A DNA stretch of 64,000 nucleotides from Galerina marginata (taxonomy: Eukaryota; Basidiomycota; Agaricomycetes; Agaricales; Galerinaceae), in assembly GCA_023014335.1 (NCBI GenBank), contig JAECYW010000028.1, forward strand, positions 310,001 to 374,000, read 5' to 3'. Positions 1 through 11,894 of this stretch are shown here, in pieces; the first letter of the stretch is position 1; each line of letters starts with the position of its first letter. Under the pieces are notes generated by a model. That model worked only from the letters and a program-made list of their open reading frames with translations. It did no database searches and had not been told where the DNA came from. Both the position numbers and the translations under genes were made by a program.

Positions 1-321
1 GCAAAAGAGCGCGACGATTCCAAAGCCGCCGAGGGTGCTGGCGAGGAGGGCGACGAGGGGTTCTCTGACGGCGAGTCTATCTTTTGGAAGGCTGCCTCGC
101 AGTCAGGATAGGGTTTCTTGGCACAGTGTAATTTACGTACGTTGAAAAGTAGAAGGCTAGAGCAAAGGTGGGAAGGAGAAAGAGGGCGGCGAGGAACGGC
201 AGCAGCGCCGTGGGGACTATTGGAGAAAAGGCGGGCAGGGAGTGATGGAGGGCCTGTGGAGGGTTAGGACGTAGAATGACTGCAACTAATGACATACCCT
301 GAGGTGCTGGTGGTCGTTCAT
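1..321 (-). CDS. OST5: Oligosaccharyltransferase subunit OST5/TMEM258-like (3' end outside window)
   Basis: Small ER membrane subunit of the oligosaccharyltransferase complex that N-glycosylates proteins in the ER lumen. Seen: exon 1 at 321-298 (MNDHQHLR), a GTATGT...CCACAG intron at 297-254, exon 2 at 253-141 holding the first membrane segment (VPTALLPFLAALFLLPTFAL), a GTACGT intron at 140-92, and exon 3 from 91 to the window edge with LAVREPLVALLASTLGGFG. That last block matches the family signature ELLISLVASLFMGFG, and the spacing of the two hydrophobic segments fits the roughly 80-residue family. About 76 residues are present, so only a few C-terminal residues should be missing. The gene is divergent from YOP1 and shares a 137-base spacer with it. 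The assignment rests on the second segment motif and topology and is fairly secure. Confidence 0.78.
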
Positions 322-458
322 GATGTAGCGTGGAGTGAGTGCTGCAACAATGCTGCTGACGTACCAGTGAAACAAACACGTGTCATCAATCCATATCAAC
401 CTCTTTTCAACGCCCCCGTCCTTTTCTCTCCACAAACCACCACTACATACTGCCAATC
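322..458. promoter_or_regulatory. Short divergent (bidirectional) promoter between OST5 and YOP1
   Basis: Only 137 bases separate the two start codons, so both promoters must lie here or overlap the 5' UTRs. The right half is pyrimidine-rich before the YOP1 ATG, as is common in basidiomycete core promoters. No TATA box is visible. Both products act in the ER membrane, so shared regulation is plausible but is only inferred. Confidence 0.5.
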
Positions 459-1212
459 ATGTCCGCAGCTCAACGTCTCCAACAGCACCCAGTCTTTATC
501 CAGGCCCAAAACAAGGCCGGCTACTACAACGCACAGCTCGACAAGGAGGTGAGTCGCAGTCCCTAGCAAACCCGAGACACAGCTCTGACCCCCCAACCAG
601 CTCACAAAGTACCCCGTGCTCGTCAACCTCGAGCAACGCACACAGGTCCCCAAGACATACGCCGTCATCGGCGCCCTCTTCTTCATCGTCTTCCTCCACA
701 CCTTCAACGCCCTCGCAGCACCCATCTCCAACCTCGTTGGCTGGGGTCTCCCTGCCTACCTCTCCTTCAAGGCCATAGAATCGCCCTCGCCCCACGATGA
801 CGTCCAGTGGCTCACATACTGGGTCGTCTTTGGCTTCTTCAACTTCCTAGAATCCTTCGCCCTCCGTCTCGTCCTCTACTACGTTCCCTGGTACTTTGCC
901 TTCAAGTCCATCTTCATTGTCTGGCTCCAACTCCCAGCCTTCCGCGTATGTCTTTCTCTCGTCTTTTCCTCCTTTACCTCGTCCAAAAACTTTTTTTTCT
1001 TCCCTTCTGCTCGCGTGCCACGTCTCTCCCTCTCAATTTTCCCGTCGTTGCAAATTCATCACGTCGCTTACAATTATCCCCTTTTATTCTCACAGGGCGC
1101 TCAAGTCGCATACTTTAACGTCATCAAACCCGTCCTCGCCAACGTAAGCTCCCAAAGTCGCGTTGCCGCTCCCGCGACCACAAATCCAGAGCCCGCTCCT
1201 CACGCAGAGTAA
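459..1212 (+). CDS. YOP1: YOP1/REEP5-type ER membrane-shaping protein
   Basis: Reticulon-like TB2/DP1/HVA22 protein that bends ER tubules. Three exons: 459-548, 601-945 and 1096-1212, with introns GTGAGT...CCAG and GTATGT...CACAG, giving 183 residues. Seen: the fungal N-terminus with the NKAGYYNAQLDKELTKYPVL block, two long hydrophobic hairpins (around residues 50-75 and 95-140), the family core LPAYLSFKAIESP...DDVQWLTYWVVFG, and then FLESFALRLVLYYVPWYF. The C-terminus is a short A/P-rich tail (PATTNPEPAPHAE). Length and motif order are those of the family. The start was chosen because it opens with the conserved MSAAQRLQQHPVF and sits directly upstream of the first intron. Confidence 0.93.
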
Positions 1213-1902
1213 ATATTATTAGCAGAGACGCTTGCACCCGTTGTGATTCGAACTTTTCGTACTGCAACCCGTTCAAATTCAATCTATCTCTTTCTGCCTA
1301 CGACATCATATGCTCCTCTATCTACCTCAACCCCGATGAGCTTCAAGCCTACCCCTCTTCCCCTCATCCATAGAATGTCCGTTTCCTTACATTATTAGCC
1401 CGTGCCTGCCAAATTTCGCTTTACTACTACCTAGCGCGCGGTTTGTCTTGTTGACGTTGATGTACTTTTTACCTCGGAGTCCCATCGACTGACCCCTCTT
1501 CATGCCTCTCACGAAATAGTATCTAAACGATTTTTGAAACGCGTATTATCATCTCCGAGGACGCGTTGACCAGGTGAGAGTCTCACGCACAGACGCTCAT
1601 ACCAGTCGGTGGCACGATGACGAATCGGTGACATGCTGAGGTCGCCAAGAGAACCGGCCATTCCCGATGCGCGCTCTAGGCCCTAATTTGGAATGTGGTC
1701 CTCGAAGTCGAGCCTCGCTTTTGAACCCCACTTGAACACGTCAGAGAAGCCACACATTCTCTGTTAAGCTAAGAATTTAAGAGGGCCGACGACCTCAAAC
1801 GCAAGACCATAGAAATTAGAACAATAGTCGAGAATACCCAAGTCGGGGCAACGTTTCCTCCGCAGAGGATACTTATTTTAAAAGCATGCCTGGATCGATT
1901 GG

Positions 1903-3170
1903 GATCTTCTGTGGGTCCATCGGAATTAATTAGAATTTAGGCGGTAAGCCGTGCATATGACGCTGAGGTCGAATCAAAGACAAGGGACCAGGGACAAAGG
2001 TAATGAGCGAACGTGGACACTGGACAACAAACAAGTCATCTTGGGAGATCCAAAACGGAAAAATTTGAAGACGACTAGGCTAGTCGTAAGTGTGCGCCTG
2101 CAATCTTCTGTGGGTTTTACCAGTTTACATTGGAATTGGAATTGGGAATATGGCGTGTGGGTCACCGTTCAGAAACAAGGAGGTTAGATTACATGGAAAG
2201 ATAATAATTTGTTGCAGTCTAGGGAGTGCACACTGGCCTTTCCCATTTCCGCGATCAAGAGCAAAGTGGCTGGATAATAAAATAGATATGGAGATGTATT
2301 CCACAACTGCGCCTCGTTTGAATGGGAACAATAAAGATATTCAACACAATTTAGCAGGATGGCTTTTGAATATAGCGGGAGGAGAATGGTACCGCGGCTA
2401 CTAGAGTTTACAGCTCTGGAGTGTCAATTGGCTATTGCGATGCCTAGTATGTCTCTCTCTGGCCATTTGGCGAAGAGTAGTGGATAACACCCACAGCGCC
2501 GGCGTCGAAGGGGAAACAAAAGGCCTAGGAATGCTCCAATAAGCCTAGCTCAAAGAACGGCCTCTGGATATAAGTAGCAGAGAGGCAAAGCTACCGTTGC
2601 TAGCTCTAGAAAGCCCCTTCGCGTATAAAAATAAAAATACTTGGTATTGCACTGGCCCGGAGTTCATCGCTGTATGATCTTCTGTGGGTCCATCGGGATC
2701 AATTAAACTGGAGCAATGGGTCAAAAAAGAAGAGAATTGAACTGGGAGACAACACTCACACACTTGCCAAGGAGGGCGGCCCGAATGTGGAGAAAGATAG
2801 TCAAGATGTTTGGTGTCTGGCCAGCGTCGAATGGGAAGGTCCTCGTGCGGACTGAACAAATGTTGGCGAAGTCACCCAGAGCAGAGGTTCCAGTCTGAAC
2901 AGCTGTGGGCTCGGAGTGAGTAAAGGCATGTCCCCAGGACGGACTATGAGTAAACGCATTCGGCGTCGTATTCACATTTCGATACGCGTCTGGTCAACCT
3001 TCTCGATCTCATACAGGGCATCCCCATATCGAAAATTGGACAGTGGGAGTTCAAACGTTCAAAGCCAATCGGTGTTGATGGAGTGTAGCGCAGTGATAGT
3101 AGCTCTTCAGGAACAAAGCTGGCGTCGTCAGGACTATGCGTGACCTTCTGTGGGTCCATCGAAGTTGTCA
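1903..3170. repeat. Dispersed 17-bp motif, four copies (CTTCTGTGGGTCCATCG)
   Basis: The core occurs near 1906, 2680 and 3145, and a half copy is at about 2104 (CTTCTGTGGG only). Two copies continue into GGAATTAATT or GGGATCAATTA. A second shared module (CAGCGCCGGNGTCGAAG) lies near 2495 and 3190. Spacing is irregular at about 200, 570 and 465 bases. This looks like decayed copies of one longer unit rather than a regulatory array. On the minus strand the motif reads as DGPTE or MDPQK, so an old exon is possible. Confidence 0.5.
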
Positions 3171-3479
3171 ATGTACACGTGGAACACCAGCGCCGGAGTC
3201 GAAGTATTAAATTGACCGTGTTATGCTGCGATAGGAAGGCTAAAGGCTTTTTATAAAATTAATGTGGTATACATACGACTGTATTGATATACCGACACAA
3301 AACGAGTCCGGAAGCCTGAAAATTTCAGGCCAGTAGAATTTCCAACACAACACATTCCAGTAAAGTCGTATGGCTTCAAAGAGGCTTCGAGTGCGTTTCT
3401 TGCTACGTATATCAGGGAACTCTCGGAATTCAGACACCATGGAAGAACCTCTGGCAGAGAGAAGCAACGCAGTCGTTGT

Positions 3480-4210
3480 GCCCGGGGGAGGTAGATGCTA
3501 TCGAGGACTCTCCGACGCATTGGTTATCGTCTCCTAAACGTCACTTGAAATTAAGCATTATGGAGAGAGACAATTCGTTGTTTCAGGCATTATAACAAAG
3601 ACATGTTGGAGCCCACGATATGAATAGAAGACCTTTGACGCAGAAGGCAGCCATTTCTTGTGTCATATGAGGGTAGATCCTGTAGAGGCACTCCGATGCG
3701 CCACCGAATAGTTGCTGAGTAGAATATAGCCATAACCGAGAAGGATATTCGACGCCTACAAAAGGCGGCCTTGCGTTCTCGCTAAGAGGGGAGAAAGACC
3801 GCTCGTTTCATCGCGACGGTGGGCGGCAGACGTGATACTGAACCTCGCGATTTCCCGCAGGCTAAACCCCGAACAGTAGTGTCGTAGAAAAAATAGACCA
3901 GTCAAACCACGCAAAACAGCCAAATACACCGAGTTCCAAGGGTTAATTTTGGCGACGTTGGGTTGAGGGCTCGTCTTATCTATCGCTGACAACGAGCTGC
4001 TCCTTCAGCAGAAAACAAGGGGAAGACACAAGAAAGGTTGACGAGTTCCTATTGCGGAGACCTTCTTGATAATGGATAAGATTACTCCGATGAGGAAAAA
4101 CAATAGAGCCTAAAGGCGTAGTTGGCACTCTAAAGGCGGTCGAGGCGATAAGGTTATAAAAACCTGCCAAGACATGCTGGAAGAGTCAACGATATGAGTT
4201 TACAACATGT
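3480..4210. repeat. Degenerate tandem-like duplicated segments
   Basis: Two pairs of similar short segments were seen. Bases near 3490-3525 (gaggtagatgctatcgagg) resemble bases near 3669-3705. Bases near 3586-3630 (ttataac..agacatgttgga) resemble 4155-4200. The similarity is patchy and has many indels, consistent with old local duplication. Confidence 0.35.
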
Positions 4211-5605
4211 AAATCTCAGATGATCGTAAAGCCCACACGGATGCACCTAGATAATCACAGACTCGGTCGTTCAGATGGACACCATTTCAACGAAAACCTT
4301 ACCTTCACGGGCACGGGAACCACCCTATGACGGTCAACGCTTGCCAGGCTGCATCCTGACAGTGATACGACGTCTGCGAGAAAACTCCGGGGGATGATAT
4401 CTATAATCAAGGTTGAGATAAACATATTTAGTCGACGCGACAACTGCACGCGACCAAGCCTGACCAAGCCCCATACATCGAGTAGAGAGGACGGACTGGG
4501 CTTCTTGTGATGCGGTGATAGGTCGTTCAATTATAGTCCATGTAGTAGTATCCAACTGGGTACTGGAGATCGTCTTTTATTATTAGAGCAGTGATGTGGA
4601 GTCTGGCGCTGATCAGGCATCTTATCATAATGGATGTAGATGCTCACCTCTCTCGTTCAGGAGGCCAATTTTATGGCAAGCAAGTAAATTTGGCTCGGTA
4701 AACTTCCGGTCGGGTGCCAAGGTCAACCCTTTTTCTTCACGCGACCACGTTCAGCCTCGACTTTCCATTCCTTGCAACATATGCCCCAGTTTGACTTGGT
4801 ATCGATAGGTTGAGCGGCACGAACAGGCGGTTTTGCTCACAGATTCCCCGTATGTCGAGAAGAAGCTCTGGATGATTGACCGTGGGGGGGTTTCGCTTGA
4901 ACGAGAAGATTACTTTCGCAAGTTCATTGCAGATGGCGGAGGAGAACCAATAATTCAAACGGCGCGAGAAACGTGTTGATCCGGAAATTTGGCCTCAGGC
5001 TTCCCTTCACCTAACGCGCCGGATGTTGTCCGAAACGCGTTTTCTAAAGTTTCATAGCCATGATCCTGATATCCGACTGAAAGCTTCACCATTTACAGTA
5101 ACTTCCGATACTCGGAAATCACCTCATGGCAGACTCATTTTCCATTTCCTTGAATCTCGCCGCAGAACTAGGAAAAACGGACCTCTCTTGACACTTTTGC
5201 CGGTGTTGTAGCCAAAAATAACATTTCCACATTCACTGCAAGGAGGTAAGGAATAATAATTCTACAACTCAATCTTCAGACGTTCATGTTTGGTTCGGTG
5301 ACATAGCAGGTTGTGCCAAGTTTGAGTGCGCAACTTGATTCAAGACCCCCTACCAGCGTTGAACTTCTAAATGGGAGATAAGCTTACAAGGGGAGCGCGC
5401 CTTACCATATTCCATTTCCTTCGGAGATGCGATGTGCAGAAGAACCAACGAAATCGTCGCGTTCCTTCCCGTGATGCCTCTCATACAGTCATCTGGCTTG
5501 GGTACTCCAAAAATAATCCTGGTCGATATGATTTAAGATAGCCCTCGTTACAAAAAGTTCTCCGTGTGGAACTCCCTCCAACCTCCTGCCATCTCTCTCG
5601 GCAAC

Positions 5606-7705
5606 ATGACCGATATAAACGAGAAAAGTTCTGGCTACAACAGCGGAAGCAGCGACGATGGCTCGCATCTTCAGGTTCCGCTATTCGAACGGCCGAAGGG
5701 GATCAAAGGCGTCTACTATCACCCCGTTACTCAAATTGTCATGCTAGGATTCGTGTGTTTCATGGGCCCAGGTATTTTTTTGCTCTTTAGAAAAAGGTGG
5801 TGTAGAATCCAGGGCTAAGCAAAGTTTCACAGGACTGTTCAATGCCTTAACCGGTTTGGGAGGTGGAGGACAGGTGGATGCTACGACTGGGGCAAACGCA
5901 AACGCAGCTCTATATTCAACATTCGCCGCTGGAGCGTTTTTTTCTGGGTAAGTCGAGTGTGCAACAATCGCATGCAAATTCTGACCACATCTCTAGCTCG
6001 ATCAACAACAAGCTGGGTTCACGTCTTACTCTCCTCCTTGGAACTACCGGGTACTCCCTGTATATTGGAGGCTTCTTGTCAGTAGTATTTTAACCTATCG
6101 GATTTGCCCCAGTTCAATTCTATCACACAGGGCCATGAATATTCACCCGCATGCAGGAGCTTTCGTCATCGCCGCTGGTGCCGTTCTCGGAATTTGTGCA
6201 GGTCTCCTTTGGACCGCCCAAGGTTCTTTGATGTTAGCATACGCAACTGAAGACCAAAAGGGTAAATTTATCGGCATCTTCTGGGGAATCTTCAACTTGG
6301 GTGCTGTTGTTGGCTCAGCTGTCGCTCTGGGACAAAATTTCCATTCTACAGTGCGTGTTTACTACCATCCATGAGTAGTCATGAGCTAATTGCTTTTCAA
6401 GGCAAACTCTGGTATGTCTACCTATCGCAATCGATAAATAAGTCTTTTCTTATAGTTCTTTCATTACCAGTTGGAAATGGAACCTATGTAAGCCGCTTGC
6501 ATGACCATCATATTCTCGAGTTTTTTTTTTCTTAAGAAAAAACAACCAGATTGGCTTACTCGTCCTCACTCTGATCGGCGTGACGATCCCACTCCTCATG
6601 GCTAACCCAGACAGTATGATTCGTACCGACGGAACCAAAGTGACGACACCAAGACATCCATCGTGGAAGGTCGAGACTTACGGACTCTGGCTTACATTGA
6701 AAACTGACCCAATGGTCATCCTTCTTTTCCCCATGTTTTTGGCTTCAAACTGGTTCAATGCATGGCGTTAGTCCCATTCTGTGATCCTTTTGTATCCCTC
6801 ATATTCACGATTAACCAGAATTCAACGATTATAACGACGCACTATTCAATATCCGCGCTCGTGCTTTAAACAACCTGGTTTATTGGCTTTCACAAATCGT
6901 TGGCTCGATTGCTATTGGGTTCCTCCTCGACCAGAAGTACATCTCTCGCCGTATTCGCGCATTCTCTGGCTGGGTTGTCCTACTTGTCATGGTCTTTATA
7001 GTCCACATCTGGGCTTTCTTCTACCAAAGGTTCGTCCATTTATCGTCACTCACCTGCTTCGTCTAATGGTTATTTTTTAGGCAATACACTCGAGAATCTC
7101 TTCCCCCTGACTCGAACAATAAGATAGACATTTTCGATCATGGTTATACTGGGCGAATTTGGCTATATATCTTCTGTGGTCTCCTCGACGCTATGTGGCA
7201 AACCACCGTTTACTGGATCATGGGTGCCATGTCGAACGACCCCGCCAAACTCGCACACTTTGCGGGATTCTGTAAGTTTAACCTACGTCTCATGTCCCAT
7301 ATCAGAGCTAACCGATTTTGATATCAGATAAATCCGTTCAGTCTGCGGGTGGCGCTGGCTCTTGGAGAGCTGATGCGGTGAAGACGCCGTAAGTTGATAA
7401 TTATCCTACAACCATGACTGACTTGATGCTAAAATGCAACATAAAGATTTATGAACATGCTTATCTCCACTTGGGTGCTTCTCGCTGCCGGTCTGGTCTT
7501 TTCTCTCCCCATGATATATCTCCGGGTCAAAGACCAAACAGACCTCGCCGATGAAACTTTGTATGTCAAACCTTTTTTCCTCTTCCAATCTCGGATTGAA
7601 TCCACATACTGATGTCCGTCCAGGATGCGTATGGACGATTCCGGAAACATTCGTGATACCAGACAAGTAGCCCGAGAAAGGGTGACTCGGACCGGAGAGA
7701 CCTGA
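5606..7705 (+). CDS. UNC93-like multi-pass membrane protein, copy 1
   Basis: Member of the fungal UNC93/DUF895 branch of the major facilitator fold. The substrate is unknown in fungi. Twelve exons: 5606-5771, 5833-5947, 5997-6077, 6131-6350, 6402-6411, 6471-6487, 6550-6766, 6819-7029, 7081-7271, 7328-7388, 7447-7560 and 7624-7705, giving 494 residues. Seen: a hydrophilic N-terminus (EKSSGYNSGSSDDGS), then YYHPVTQIVMLGFVCFMGPG, the family core FNALTGLGGGG, about ten further hydrophobic segments, and WTAQGSLMLAYATEDQKGKF, a typical UNC93 motif. Exons 5 and 6 are only 10 and 17 bases. The third intron starts with GTCAGT where copy 2 has GTAAGT. The start at 5606 matches the copy 2 start; an upstream in-frame ATG at 5564 is possible. 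Confidence 0.88.
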
Positions 7706-8814
7706 AGGATTTTGATAATAAACTTGATCTCGATCTCGATATGAACGTACGAATGCACGAATGATTATTTAGGTTCTGGCAGATTCTGATCAGCCTAAGG
7801 TCGACCCTCGAAAAGAGGGAAGGACCCAGACATGAAAACTAGATCGTATCAACACGTTTCTGAGTATATGTTTAGTGTTCGACTCAGAGACGCACATGGT
7901 CAGCCTGCCAGTCATGATGTAAGATATCCTCCCATATGACATTGTCAAGGTCTTCCCAGGTCGACCGTGTCGTTGTGGATTTGGTCGGATGGGTTTTGAC
8001 CATCGACGGAGAATCAATAATTCGAACCGCGCCAGAAAACTTGTTTGACGACGACTGTCTTTGAACTCTTTCGAACTGTGTACATATTTTCTATGCTATT
8101 TCATGCTCCTGTATCTTTCCGGTTTCCTCTAACTGATATCCAGACGCGATTGGTCCTAGAGCCATTCAAGTCGAAACCGCCGCATCTTATACCCGGAACC
8201 AACGCTTACGACAGGCTTATTCTCCACTTCCATGCTTGCCAGTGTGATCTCATTGCCGCAGAAGCGAGCGAAGGGAATTCGGAACCCCTGCCCGCAACCC
8301 TGACGTTTCTCCGATGCTTCATTCAAAATAACCTTGCCAACTGGAAATGAGGAGCGAGAATTAGCATCATCTAGCAGTCTCCTTGATTTCGTTCTGGTAG
8401 TCCCTGAATCCACGGACATGGTGCTCGTCGCCACTGCTCGAGTTCGATGGTTTGATGCCAACTTGCAAAGCCACGGTCACCTCTCACAAGCTAGAGCTGG
8501 GCTAGAACGATTCAAAGCTCCGAAGGCTTCCCTCCCTGATATCCTTGGCCCTATGCATAATGAATCAAGGTGTATAAATGGAGCGCCGCACCGGCCACGC
8601 GTTTACATTTTCTTCGGATAACGCAGATAACGCACTGTTCTCAACATTTTCCGCAAATGGCAATGTACAGAAGAACCAACGAATCTATTGCTTTCCTCCC
8701 ATGACTGCTTGATAAAGTCAGCTGGCCCAATGCTCCAAAAATACTTCTGGGCAATATGCTTAAGATGCACCTCGGTTTGCGGAATTCATCGCGTTGCCCC
8801 CCTCTCTCCGCACC
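7706..8814. other. Intergenic spacer between UNC93 copies, duplicated promoter
   Basis: No gene is supported here. The left part matches the 3' flank of copy 2. From about 8000 the sequence repeats the upstream flank of copy 1. A TATAAA-like element (GTGTATAAATGG) lies near 8571, about 240 bases before the copy 2 ATG, and has no obvious equivalent before copy 1. This hints at promoter divergence, but it is an inference from one motif. Confidence 0.5.
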
Positions 8815-10892
8815 ATGGCTGACTTGAACGAGAAGAGCTCTGACTACAACAGTGGAAGCAGTGACGATGGGTCGCATCAGCAAGCCGCGGTCTTCGAGCG
8901 ACCGACGGGAATTAAAGGCATCTACTACCACCCCATCACTCAGGTCGTCATGCTAGGGTTCGTGTGCTTCATGTGTCCAGGTAATTTCTCGTCCCAAATA
9001 GCATGTACTTTATAGCTAACTGTGACTTCGAAAGGATTGTTCAACGCCCTCAACGGTTTGGGAGCCGGAGGACAGGTGGACGCCGTAACCGGTGCAAACG
9101 CAAACGTTGCTCTTTATTCAACATTCGCCGCAGGAGCATTCTTCTCTGGGTAAGTCGGATGATCAGCAATCGCCTGCAATTTCTTTGACTCGGCTGCTAG
9201 TTCGGTCAACAATAAACTAGGCGCTCGTCTTACTCTCCTCCTCGGAACCATTGGATACTCTTTGTACATCGGTGCCTTCTTGTAAGTGGTCATCCAGCCC
9301 CGTCAGTTTTATCCAGCTCTAAATTCCGGTACATAGGGCCATGAATATCCATCCTCATGCAGGAGCTTTCGTCATCGCCTCTGGTGCCATCCTTGGAATT
9401 TGTGCGGGTCTCCTCTGGACTGCCCAAGGATCTTTGATGTTGGCCTATGCAACCGAAGACCAGAAGGGGAAATTCATCGGCATCTTCTGGGGCATCTTCA
9501 ACTTGGGTGCTGTTGTTGGAGCAGCTGTCTCTCTAGGACAAAATTTCCACTCGACGGTACGCAGGTCCTTCCGTTCAGTAATAACTGGGACCTAATCTTA
9601 ATTCATAACAATGAAGGCAAACTCCGGTATGTATACTTACGACTCTTGATCCCCGGACGTCTTTTTCTTACATTGCTTTCTCTCCTTCAGTTGGAAACGG
9701 GACCTATGTGAGTAACAACATATCACGCTCCAGCTGTCCTTTGGTTAACGAAATTTATAGATCGGCTTCCTTGTCCTCACTCTGATCGGCGTGACAATTC
9801 CGCTTTTCATGGCTAACCCTGACGATATGGTTCGCACCGATGGCACCAAAGTCACTACTCCCAGACATCCATCGTGGAAGATCGAAATTTACGGACTCTG
9901 GTTGACATTGGTAAACGACCCCATGATAATTCTTCTTTTCCCAATGTTTTTGGCATCAAACTGGTTTTATACATGGCGTTAGTCGTTCTTCAGTTCTTTT
10001 TCCTTGACTTTCAGACTCATGATCTCCCAGAATTCAACGACTACAATAGTGCACTATTCAATATTCGCGCTCGCTCACTGAACAACCTCGTCTACTGGCT
10101 CTCGCAGATTCTCGGCTCGATTACCATTGGATTCCTGCTCGACCAGAAATCCGTCTCTCGTCGCATACGCGCATTCTCTGGTTGGGCCATCCTCTTTGTC
10201 ATGGTCTTTATTGTGCATATTTGGGCTTATTTCTACCAGAAGTTTGTAATTAAATGTTATCCACCTTTGTCTTCTAATTGTTATTTTCCAGGCAATACAC
10301 TCGAGAATCCCTTCCCCCCGACTCGAAGAATAAGATAGATATCTTCGATCATGGTTATGCCGGCCGAATTTGGCTTTACATCTTCTGTGGTCTCCTCGAC
10401 GCTATGTGGCAAACGACTGCTTACTGGATCATGGGTGCTATGTCGAACGACCCCGCCAAGCTTGCCCATTTCACGGGATTCTGTAAGTTCAGCCGGTTTT
10501 TCTATTTGCAGTGCTGATCGAGCTTGATACCAGATAAATCCATTCAGTCAGCCGGTGGAGCTGGCGCTTGGAGAGCGGATGCAGTGCTGACACCGTAAGC
10601 TGCAAAACCTTCTCTCACTGCCATTCTATGCTGAAAGATCAATGAAGATTCATGAACATGTTTATTTCCACTTGGGTGCTTCTCGTTGCTGGCTTGGTCT
10701 TTGCACTCCCGATGATACACCTCCGCGTCAAAGATCAGACAGACCTCTCAGACGAAACCATGTACGTCGAGTTTGTTCGATTACAACCAGTTTATTGACG
10801 CCTTATCCAGGATGCGTATGGACGATTCCGGACACATCCTCGATGCCACTCAAGTAGCTCGAGGAAGGATTCCACCGACGGGGGAGAAATAA
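8815..10892 (+). CDS. UNC93-like multi-pass membrane protein, copy 2
   Basis: Tandem paralogue of the preceding gene, also 494 residues. Exons: 8815-8980, 9035-9149, 9201-9281, 9337-9556, 9617-9626, 9691-9707, 9761-9977, 10031-10241, 10292-10482, 10534-10594, 10648-10761 and 10811-10892. Every exon has exactly the same length as in copy 1, including the 10- and 17-base microexons, while the introns differ in length. Proteins are very similar throughout. Differences cluster in the N-terminal hydrophilic tail (QQAAVFERPTGIKGI against LQVPLFERPKGIKGV) and in the last 15 residues (ILDATQVARGRIPPTGEK). No stop or frameshift is seen, so both copies look functional. The strong conservation of coding length suggests purifying selection on both. 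Confidence 0.88.
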
Positions 10893-11890
10893 GGAGTTGA
10901 TTATTGACACTACATCGATCATCGATGTGATTGTACGAATGCATGAAATAACGATTCGGATTCAGGCTCTTTAGGTCTCGTCCGAGTAGGCATCAATATC
11001 AATCAGAGGAGACCAACAAGTGCAAACGTGAAACCCAATCTCATCAACGTATCTCCATATCCAACTCCAGAATGGTGTGGTTTCTTCCGGGCTTTTCGTT
11101 CCTTGTTCCGGAGGCCACATGAGCTGTAAGTCGACCCGTGATAGTACATTGGACCTTTCAACCATCTTCAGGTTATTGAATGCTACTTCTCATTGCAGAG
11201 GCATAGAGTTGTAGGTTACCCGAAGAGCCCGACGCATTGGCCTGCTTCCGGACCTCGTTCCATCCTTTATTCAAATTGTGCAGGTGTTGCGAAAGTTTCA
11301 AAAGGACCCAAAGACGTGATACCGAGGCAAGATGTACAAAAGATATCTTGTAAATCCGCCTTCTCGTGGTAAATTCAACTTCTCCTGGTCACAGCAAAAT
11401 TGAATATCAGATTCGAGCAGCCTATATCGAGGCACAAATCATCTCCCAGCCCAGCCAGAATCTTATCAAATCTCGAGTCCTATGCCTGGGTCTCGCCGTC
11501 CTTGCCAGTGATTGTTTTGTTGAGGCTGGATCTCCGCCAAGTCGAACAGCTGCTTCAACAGCATGTGCAAGGTTTACATGATCACTTCATTCAGACCCCA
11601 ATTCCGAATCAGTGCTTCTCCAAGTTCTAATAATATCTCTCCGTTCATTCAGGATGGAGCTCTGTAGACAAGACAAGCATCTCGCCTCATCTCGCCCTAC
11701 CTCCAAAAGGTTTCTGTCATCAAAGGAAGCACACCTAGAGATAACCATGCGATAACGTATTAAGAATGAATAGTGGAAGTCTGTGCGACTTGACCAGGAT
11801 GGGCTCTTCCGGACAAGCTTCAATTTGAAGGTTCGGTCCCCCGCATTTCTTCGAATCCCGTGTCGTCTCCCTGAACTACTACGGCAAAAA
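10893..11890. other. Intergenic spacer, nothing recognised
   Basis: The first 70 bases match the 3' flank of UNC93 copy 1. After that no coding potential, repeat or RNA gene was seen. Short open frames on either strand lack motifs or exon partners. Confidence 0.5.
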
Positions 11891-11894
11891 ATAA

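Larger units (their letters stand above)
1213..5605. other. 4.4 kb gene-free stretch of degenerate repeated modules
   Basis: No open frame here shows family motifs or a convincing exon chain. It begins with the YOP1 3' UTR. From about 1.9 kb it consists of diverged repeats listed separately. From about 4.93 kb it becomes the upstream part of the UNC93 duplication unit: bases around 4945-4980 and 5425-5540 recur before the second UNC93 copy. The last 50 bases are the pyrimidine-rich leader of the first UNC93 gene. Confidence 0.6.
4930..10960 (+). repeat. Tandem segmental duplication carrying UNC93-like genes
   Basis: Unit 1 runs from about 4930 to 7780 and unit 2 from about 7990 to 10,960, an offset of about 3.1-3.2 kb. 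Besides the genes, flanks match: AATAATTCaAAC near 4949 against AATAATTCgAAC near 8019; the AGAAGAACCAACGAA block near 5437 against 8672; CTCCAAAAATA near 5506 against 8731; and the 3' tail ACGTACGAATGCA near 7746 against TTGTACGAATGCA near 10,932. The duplication therefore includes promoter and 3' UTR. Divergence is clear in introns and spacers, so it is not recent. Confidence 0.8.
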
